Shown here: positions 59,005 through 64,000 of the stretch, in pieces
Position numbering within the stretch: position 1 is the stretch's first letter
How the letters are laid out: the number at the start of each line of letters is the position of its first letter
DNA from: Alphaproteobacteria bacterium
GTDB taxonomy: Bacteria; Pseudomonadota; Gammaproteobacteria; JAGOUN01
NCBI GenBank assembly: GCA_021151585.1
Contig: JAGKWX010000002.1
Location: 1 to 64,000, forward strand
Reading direction: 5' to 3'
Length of the DNA stretch: 64,000 nucleotides
The notes under the pieces: model-generated
What the model was told of the DNA's origin: nothing
Database searches by the model: none
Seen by the model: only the letters and a program-made list of their open reading frames with translations
Translations under genes and position numbers: made by a program

Positions 59005-60082
59005 GATCTTGTGGCAGCCCTCAGCTTCTGCTGAAAACTTAAAAAATCGCGCAGAAATTTTAAAAACCCTGCGCGATTTTTTTTATGCTCGACACATTAC
59101 TGAAGTTGAGACACCACTCATGTGCTCTGCGGGAACAACAGATGTATATTTAGACAGCTTTTTGACACTAGCCGACAATACTGTCGCCGTAGATATGTCA
59201 CTAAAAAGCAATGGCATTTCTCAAGAGCAGCCACCCATATCTTGTAGCTCAATCCCGGTCATAGACAGCCGCCGCCACCTCGAACATGAGATTCGCTCTT
59301 CAACTTCTTCAACAATATTAACTAAACGTTATTTACAAACCTCACCCGAATTCGCCATGAAACGCTTATTAGCCGCAGGCATTGGTGATTGTTATCAAAT
59401 TTGCAAAGCTTTTCGCGTTGATGAAATCGGAAAAAATCATAACCCTGAATTCACTATGCTAGAATGGTATCGTTTAAATTTCGATCACCATCAGCTAATG
59501 GATGACATGGATGCGCTATTGCAAGTTGTTTTAAAATGCCTGCCTGCTAAACGCGTCAGTTATCAGCGATTATTTTTAGAATATTTACAGATTGACCCAC
59601 ACACGGCATCGATTGATGATCTGATCAATATTGCCCCAGAACTATGCGCTGCTTTAGATAAAAATATTGATACGAAAGACGATTATTTGATGCTACTTTT
59701 ATCGCATCTAATCGAACCTAACATTGGTTTTGACCGCCCTTGTTTTATTTATGATTTCCCAGCAACACAAGCTGCTCTTTCTAAAATTAACAACAATGTT
59801 GCCCAGCGTTTCGAAGTCTATGTCAACGGCATAGAGCTCGCAAATGGCTTTCATGAATTGCAACATGCCGAAGAACAATTACAACGCTTCGAACATGATA
59901 ATAAAAAACGCCGTGAATTACATAAGCCCGAGGTAACTATTGATTATCGCTTAATCGAGGCACTGAAGCATGGCTTGCCTAATTGTGCTGGCGTTGCACT
60001 GGGCGTTGATCGTTTGATCATGCTAGCACTGCAACAAGAAAAACTAGGTAATGTCATCAGTTTTTCGTCGGAAAATTGTTAA
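58997..60082 (+). CDS. epmA: Elongation factor P beta-lysine ligase EpmA (GenX/PoxA)
   Basis: A 361-residue class-II lysyl-tRNA-synthetase-like enzyme without anticodon domain, which attaches beta-lysine to EF-P Lys34. Seen: [67 protein letters not shown] and [17 protein letters not shown] at 58997 follows GGAGAA and overlaps efp by eight bases. It is about 35 residues longer than usual because of an insertion at about residues 68-110 between DNTVAVD and [10 protein letters not shown]. epmB is not in the window. Confidence 0.94.
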   Translation: MRKILWQPSASAENLKNRAEILKTLRDFFYARHITEVETPLMCSAGTTDVYLDSFLTLADNTVAVDMSLKSNGISQEQPPISCSSIPVIDSRRHLEHEIRSSTSSTILTKRYLQTSPEFAMKRLLAAGIGDCYQICKAFRVDEIGKNHNPEFTMLEWYRLNFDHHQLMDDMDALLQVVLKCLPAKRVSYQRLFLEYLQIDPHTASIDDLINIAPELCAALDKNIDTKDDYLMLLLSHLIEPNIGFDRPCFIYDFPATQAALSKINNNVAQRFEVYVNGIELANGFHELQHAEEQLQRFEHDNKKRRELHKPEVTIDYRLIEALKHGLPNCAGVALGVDRLIMLALQQEKLGNVISFSSENC

Positions 60083-60116
60083 ATCTTTATATCAGTAATG
60101 ATTACATCATCAGCAT

Positions 60117-60155
60117 GTAGGGTGGATTAGGCCTAATTGCCATTATCCACCCTAC
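60117..60155. repeat. 39-bp interspersed palindrome between epmA and the OPT gene
   Basis: GTAGGGTGGAT (60117-60127) and ATCCACCCTAC (60145-60155) are perfect 11-bp inverted arms. The 17-base loop contains TAGGCCTA. No T-run follows. It looks like a dispersed palindromic unit and may also stop the two convergent transcripts. Confidence 0.6.
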
Positions 60156-60175
60156 AACCACACAGATAGTGAAAT

Positions 60176-62209
60176 TTATTTTTTCATACACGTTACACGC
60201 CGAACCATCCACCAACATAGCACAACCGTAACAACGATGCCTAATAAATCCGCCGTCGATGTAAAATCAGGGCCAACTAAACTCCAAGCATCTGAGCTTT
60301 TCTTGATCGCAAATGGAATCGCAAGCAAGACACCGACCAAGGCAGAACCAGCCACTAAACCACACGCCAGTGTTAAACCACGATGCTTGCCAGTAGTGAT
60401 TTTTTCATCAATAGCGGTATCATCTTGGTGCCGTTGACGCAGTTTTTTGAACCGACGATTTACCAAAAATTGAACTATACCGCCAAATAATACTGGCACG
60501 GTGGCGCTAAACGGCAAATAAATACCTAAACCAACCGCCAAAACAGGCAAACGCATTTTATAAGGCTTCAAGATTTCATCGATAACAATCGCAAAAAACG
60601 CAATAATACAACCGGTAATGATCATATCCCAAGGCAAATTATGAGTAAATGTACCTGTTGCAACTGCGGCAATTAAGCCCGCTTGCGGCGCTGGCAACAT
60701 CTGTTTTACATCCATTCCAGGATGCGGGAACACACCCGCCATACCATAAGCATGAAATAATAAACTTAAAACCAGTGGGATAATCATCGCAGAAACACAG
60801 ACGCCGATCATCAACATCAGTTGCTGCTTCCAAGGTGTTGCGCCAACGATTTGCCCCACTTTTAGGTCTTGAATCGTTTCATTTGCAATCACAATCGCCG
60901 CACTAATAATCGCTGTAATAAAAACAGCGTATCCTGCCGCCGATAATTCTGCCTGCGTCACTTGACCCAAGAAATCAATATCAACACTAAATGCGACTAA
61001 CAATAATAATGTTAGCAACAACAGCACCGAAATGTTCAAACCAGAACCAGGGCTATTCGTTGAGCCAATCAACCCTGCGAAGTAAGCAGAAATCGAAGAA
61101 AACGCGAAGCCTACTACCAAGATATAGAGAATCGTTAAAATAGCCACCGTCCAACGCAAACCTGCGTTAATGGGTAAAATACTTGGATTCAATAAGCTAT
61201 ACGCGAAAATAAACGTTGGAACCATCAATGCAAACAACAACCACAATACCGTTGTTAATGGAATATCGCGCTCTGTACGCGGCAGTGCTTCAGCGCCATC
61301 TAAACGCGCCGCACGAATAGATAACCAAGATGTTTTCAAACTGCGTAACACCGGTTTCATTAAACAGATTAATGTCCATAAACCACCGACTAACATCGTG
61401 CCTACACCCATGTAGCGAATATGCTGTGTCCACAACAAGTGCGCAGACTCCATCGGTTGTGTAATATCAGGAATGCCATAAATATGCGTCAATACAGGCA
61501 CACCAACGACCCAACCAATAATCACACCAACAAACATGCTGACGCCAACGTTCATACCGACAATGTATCCCGCCGCAATCAAGGCTGGTGAAAATCCGAA
61601 ACCAACACCAAATAAAGTATCTTTAATTTTCCACCAATACTCTGCCGCATCAGAACACAAACGAAAACCCGTTTGACACAAAGTAATCAGGGCGCCTACT
61701 ATTCCGCCTTTAATCAACATGCCTAAATCAGCTGAATCTTCAGTGACGCTCGCTTTTAAAACGTTACCGATCGCAGCGCCTTCAGGAAAACGCAGTTCTG
61801 GACTATTAATTAAAGCACGACGAATCGGGATTGAATATAAAACCCCTAATAAACCACCGATCAGACCAACAATGACCGTTTCCCAGTAGTTAAAGTCACT
61901 CCAAAAGCCTAAAATCAATAAGGCAGGAACCACAAACGCTAAACCAGCCGTTAGCCCCTCACCGGCTGAGGCTGCTGTTTGTACTAATGTGCTTTCAAGT
62001 ATGCTATTACGCCTAAACATGCGTAAGACACCTAAAGAAATCACCGCAGCAGGAATAGACGCTGACACGGTCACCCCTACTTTTAAGCCTAAAAACGCAT
62101 TCGCCGCAGCCAAAACCAAGGTTAGAACAATCGATAATATTATCGATTTAAAGGTCAGTTCTGGTAGAGACTTCGATGCTGGAATCAAAGATTCTGTGGG
62201 TGCTGACAT
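60176..62209 (-). CDS. OPT-family oligopeptide transporter
   Basis: A 677-residue membrane protein with about 16 hydrophobic segments. Seen: LAAANAFLGLKVGVTVSASIPAA-type start, FPEGAAIGNVLKAS and LIGSTNSPGSGLNISVLL, features of the prokaryotic OPT group. It should import oligopeptides or metal-peptide complexes. ATG at 62209 is preceded by GGGAAGG; the reading frame stays open about 100 codons upstream, but that part is not membrane-like and is not used. Confidence 0.9.
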   Translation of the reverse strand: MSAPTESLIPASKSLPELTFKSIILSIVLTLVLAAANAFLGLKVGVTVSASIPAAVISLGVLRMFRRNSILESTLVQTAASAGEGLTAGLAFVVPALLILGFWSDFNYWETVIVGLIGGLLGVLYSIPIRRALINSPELRFPEGAAIGNVLKASVTEDSADLGMLIKGGIVGALITLCQTGFRLCSDAAEYWWKIKDTLFGVGFGFSPALIAAGYIVGMNVGVSMFVGVIIGWVVGVPVLTHIYGIPDITQPMESAHLLWTQHIRYMGVGTMLVGGLWTLICLMKPVLRSLKTSWLSIRAARLDGAEALPRTERDIPLTTVLWLLFALMVPTFIFAYSLLNPSILPINAGLRWTVAILTILYILVVGFAFSSISAYFAGLIGSTNSPGSGLNISVLLLLTLLLLVAFSVDIDFLGQVTQAELSAAGYAVFITAIISAAIVIANETIQDLKVGQIVGATPWKQQLMLMIGVCVSAMIIPLVLSLLFHAYGMAGVFPHPGMDVKQMLPAPQAGLIAAVATGTFTHNLPWDMIITGCIIAFFAIVIDEILKPYKMRLPVLAVGLGIYLPFSATVPVLFGGIVQFLVNRRFKKLRQRHQDDTAIDEKITTGKHRGLTLACGLVAGSALVGVLLAIPFAIKKSSDAWSLVGPDFTSTADLLGIVVTVVLCWWMVRRVTCMKK

Positions 62210-62336
62210 GGTTATTACCTTCCCATTATTGAAAAAAAGAGTACGATTGTACAGGATTATGTAGCCGCAGGCTACCCAAGAATTCCACCCCCGCACCTGA
62301 TCTGCATTTACCCTGGATATAATATCCGAGCTAACC

Positions 62337-62708
62337 TTAAGTATTGACAGGCGATGACGGTACAGTACGCACGCTATCAGGCGACGTAGAGCGGCTCCAA
62401 AGATCTTGAAATAAACGACTAGACATAGATTTAGCGGCTGGCAAGCTATTTTCCGTCGATGGAGGTCGCACACCGTCACAAATAAGCAACTGCTTATTGA
62501 CCGCAGCAAGATACTCACGCGTTTGACTTATGGCTTGAGCTAACTCATAAGAATCTTCTGGCATTTCTAGAAATAAAAAATCTACATGAATTTGTTCAAA
62601 CTCAGCCTTAAGCGCGTGAAAAATGCTTAAACCGCTGATGTCCTCTATGTGTTTATGACTCTCAAATTCACTGATCTTAGCCTGTAATCTCTCAAAATTA
62701 TCTCTCAT
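62337..62708 (-). CDS. Orphan 123-residue protein under a PmrA-type box
   Basis: Not recognised. The first 90 residues are helical (FERLQAKISEFESHKHI, YELAQAISQTREYLAAVNKQ) and the last 25 are Ser/Pro/Thr-rich with several Ser-Pro pairs (SRSTSPDSVRTVPSSPVNT), which resemble proline-directed phosphorylation sites of eukaryotes. A perfect PmrA-type tandem repeat and a -10 precede it. It stands alone between the OPT gene and engB. A Dot/Icm effector under PmrA control is my best guess. Confidence 0.65.
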   Translation of the reverse strand: MRDNFERLQAKISEFESHKHIEDISGLSIFHALKAEFEQIHVDFLFLEMPEDSYELAQAISQTREYLAAVNKQLLICDGVRPPSTENSLPAAKSMSSRLFQDLWSRSTSPDSVRTVPSSPVNT

Positions 62709-62735
62709 TTTTTTGCTCTTATTATTTTCATATTT

Positions 62736-62770
62736 AATATATAAGCGGAGTATCTTAAAGAAACCTTAAA
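62736..62770 (-). promoter_or_regulatory. PmrA-type box with -10 before the orphan gene
   Basis: On the minus strand TTTAAG-GTTTC-TTTAAG (62770-62754) matches the tandem PmrA half-site pattern YTTAAK-N5-YTTAAK exactly. TATATT (62741-62736) follows after 12 bases, with the ATG 27 bases later. No good -35 exists, as expected for an activated promoter. Confidence 0.6.
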
Positions 62771-63145
62771 AGACGCGTTGAAGTTCACAGTCAGATTTTA
62801 AATTAGGGCGCATTGACATTTTTTGATAAAATTCTGTACTGATTGGGGCCAGTGGCTATAAAAACCATAGCGATTGTATCACCCAAGCTTGACCCATCCT
62901 GCGTTGCCAGGAATCCAGATGTACAACAACACACAGACGATCGATGGACCGCTTTTGTGCAAAATCTCATAATTTCTTGCATACTTATCAATTCCGAACT
63001 AGACTCCGAATATGTCGTTCAAATTCGGAGTTGGCTCCGAGGCAGGCTAATAGAGCGAAATTATTAATTATTCTACTATTACGCGCGATGTTGACGTTGA
63101 TGATAAAACCACCAAAAATTATTTCTCCATTTTAGAAGATCCATC
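62771..63145. other. Gene-poor gap before engB
   Basis: About 375 bases without a supported gene; short frames in both directions lack an RBS and sensible composition. It contains a perfect 9-bp inverted repeat, ACTCCGAAT (63003-63011) / ATTCGGAGT (63023-63031), with an 11-base spacer and no T-run, possibly an operator or repeat remnant. Confidence 0.5.
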
Positions 63146-63745
63146 ATGACCTTACACTTTCAACAAGCTACATTTTTAACAAGCGCCGCAAAACTTGAAC
63201 AATGTCCACCAGACACAGGAATGGAAATCGCCTTTGTCGGACGTTCTAATGCTGGAAAATCCAGTTTATTAAATAGTTTATGCCAACAAAAAAAATTAGC
63301 GCGTACGAGCAAAGATCCCGGCCGCACGCGATTATTAAATTTTTTCACTTTAGATGAAGCACATCAACAACGTTTAGTCGATTTACCTGGCTATGGTTAC
63401 GCGAAAGTATCTCATAGCATGCGCGATGAATGGGATAAAATGATCGATGACTACTTATCGCAACGTGAGAGTTTACAAGCGATTATCTTAGTCATGGATA
63501 TTCGCCACCCTATGCAACAATTTGATTGGCAAATGTTACATTGGGCTATCGACGCGAAAATTCACATTCATTTAGTCCTGACTAAAGCTGATAAACTCAC
63601 TCGAGGCGCCGCGACCAATACGCTGTTAAGCGTGATGAAGCCACATCAAGGACGCGACCTAATCACTGGTCAAACATTTTCTTCTTTAAAAAAAGAAGGT
63701 ATGGATGTATTGGAAAAGGCGCTTAGGTCTATTTTTAAACAGTAG
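63146..63745 (+). CDS. engB: Ribosome biogenesis GTPase EngB/YihA
   Basis: A 199-residue GTPase needed for 50S assembly and cell division. Seen: the P-loop GRSNAGKSS (32-40), switch I PGRTRLLNFF, DLPGYGYAKVS and TKADKL for guanine specificity. Length is standard. Confidence 0.96.
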   Translation: MTLHFQQATFLTSAAKLEQCPPDTGMEIAFVGRSNAGKSSLLNSLCQQKKLARTSKDPGRTRLLNFFTLDEAHQQRLVDLPGYGYAKVSHSMRDEWDKMIDDYLSQRESLQAIILVMDIRHPMQQFDWQMLHWAIDAKIHIHLVLTKADKLTRGAATNTLLSVMKPHQGRDLITGQTFSSLKKEGMDVLEKALRSIFKQ

Positions 63746-63854
63746 ATAGGGTGATTCCATGATGAAACAGTATTGAAAAACAAAATATCACGAACGATCT
63801 TTTGTACGAAAATCAAGTTTCCCTTTGGCAAAAAACTGCGTATACTCTCGACTT

Positions 63855-64000
63855 ATGAAAACATTACTACAGCATCTTAACGGCGCCCAACAACAAGCAG
63901 TGTCTGCTCCTTTGGGCAATCTCATGATTCTGGCCGGCGCGGGTAGCGGCAAAACGCGCGTGCTTGTGCACCGCATTGCCTGGCTCATGCAAGAAGAGCA
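63855..64000 (+). CDS. uvrD: DNA helicase II UvrD, N-terminal part (cut by window end)
   Basis: Only the first 48 codons are inside the window. The reading [20 protein letters not shown] followed by [20 protein letters not shown] and AWLMQEE matches the N-terminus of UvrD, with the Walker A AGAGSGKT at residues 27-34. UvrD is the 3'-5' helicase of mismatch and nucleotide-excision repair. Rep is a less likely alternative given the HRIAWLM wording. The gene continues beyond position 64000. Confidence 0.9.
   Translation, partial: MKTLLQHLNGAQQQAVSAPLGNLMILAGAGSGKTRVLVHRIAWLMQEE

Noticed and set aside
62210..62518. Upstream extension of the OPT transporter by 103 codons
   Set aside because: The extension is not membrane-like, the good RBS is at 62209 and family alignment starts there.
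62803..63135. Short overlapping frames in both directions before engB
   Set aside because: None has an RBS or sensible composition, and they overlap one another.
63818..63846. Promoter TTTCCC-17-TATACT before uvrD
   Set aside because: The -10 ends only eight bases before the ATG, leaving no room for a leader with an RBS.

Overview
The window is an AT-rich stretch of the chromosome of a gammaproteobacterium that I would place in the order Legionellales (Legionella/Coxiella/Aquicella/Berkiella side). The strongest reason is a Dot/Icm type IVB secretion cluster at 36.1-42.8 kb. Supporting signs are an LbtU-type outer-membrane protein, a LssY-type DedA/PAP2 fusion and several orphan small proteins that look like secreted substrates. 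The genus cannot be fixed from the sequence alone. Gene density is high. I see no rRNA, CRISPR array, prophage or intact IS element.

Layout. 0.1-3.1 kb: family-25 glycosyltransferase, LbtU-like porin, AhpC-type peroxiredoxin, monothiol glutaredoxin, then a 157-bp MITE. 3.3-7.3 kb: a lipid A aminoarabinose operon (arnT, one SMR flippase subunit, arnB, and the decarboxylase half of arnA). 7.8-10.7 kb: ibaG-murA-POT transporter on the minus strand. 10.9-11.2 kb: two tRNA-Lys genes. 11.7-15.8 kb: rpsT, ndk, rlmN, dps, murJ. 15.9-20.0 kb: the rest of the aminoarabinose pathway (arnC, arnD, a WecD-like GNAT acetyltransferase, and ugd on the opposite strand). 20.3-25.9 kb: dacA, a D-amino-acid aminotransferase, ybeD, lipB, the LssY-like fusion and a ComEA-like protein. 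25.9-31.2 kb: an orphan membrane protein and a tripartite EmrA/EmrB/outer-membrane-factor efflux operon. 31.4-35.1 kb: hfq-hflK-hflC-purA.

35.3-42.8 kb: an orphan CxxC...CxxC protein, then icmT-icmS-(icmR-like)-icmQ on minus, dotD-dotC-dotB on plus, icmV on minus, and icmW-small secreted protein-icmX on plus. Regions I and II of the Legionella dot/icm loci are thus joined, and dotA is not in the window. 42.8-64 kb: rph, mutS, a squalene/phytoene-synthase-fold protein, priA, two orphan small genes with matching promoters, glyQS, gmhB-plsC, an aldo/keto reductase/FAD oxidoreductase/MFS run, efp-epmA, an OPT transporter, an orphan small gene with a PmrA-type box, engB, and the start of uvrD.

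How parts fit together. The two arn blocks plus ugd encode nearly the whole route to Ara4N-modified lipid A, except that no formyltransferase domain is present and a WecD-like N-acetyltransferase follows arnD. This suggests a variant acyl-protection step. PmrA controls both arn genes (enterics) and icm/dot plus effectors (Legionella, Coxiella). A perfect PmrA-type direct repeat lies before an orphan gene at 62.7 kb and a weaker one lies before icmT, so envelope modification and secretion may share a regulator here. Start codons were chosen from ribosome-binding sites and family alignment. Terminator and promoter calls were made by eye.
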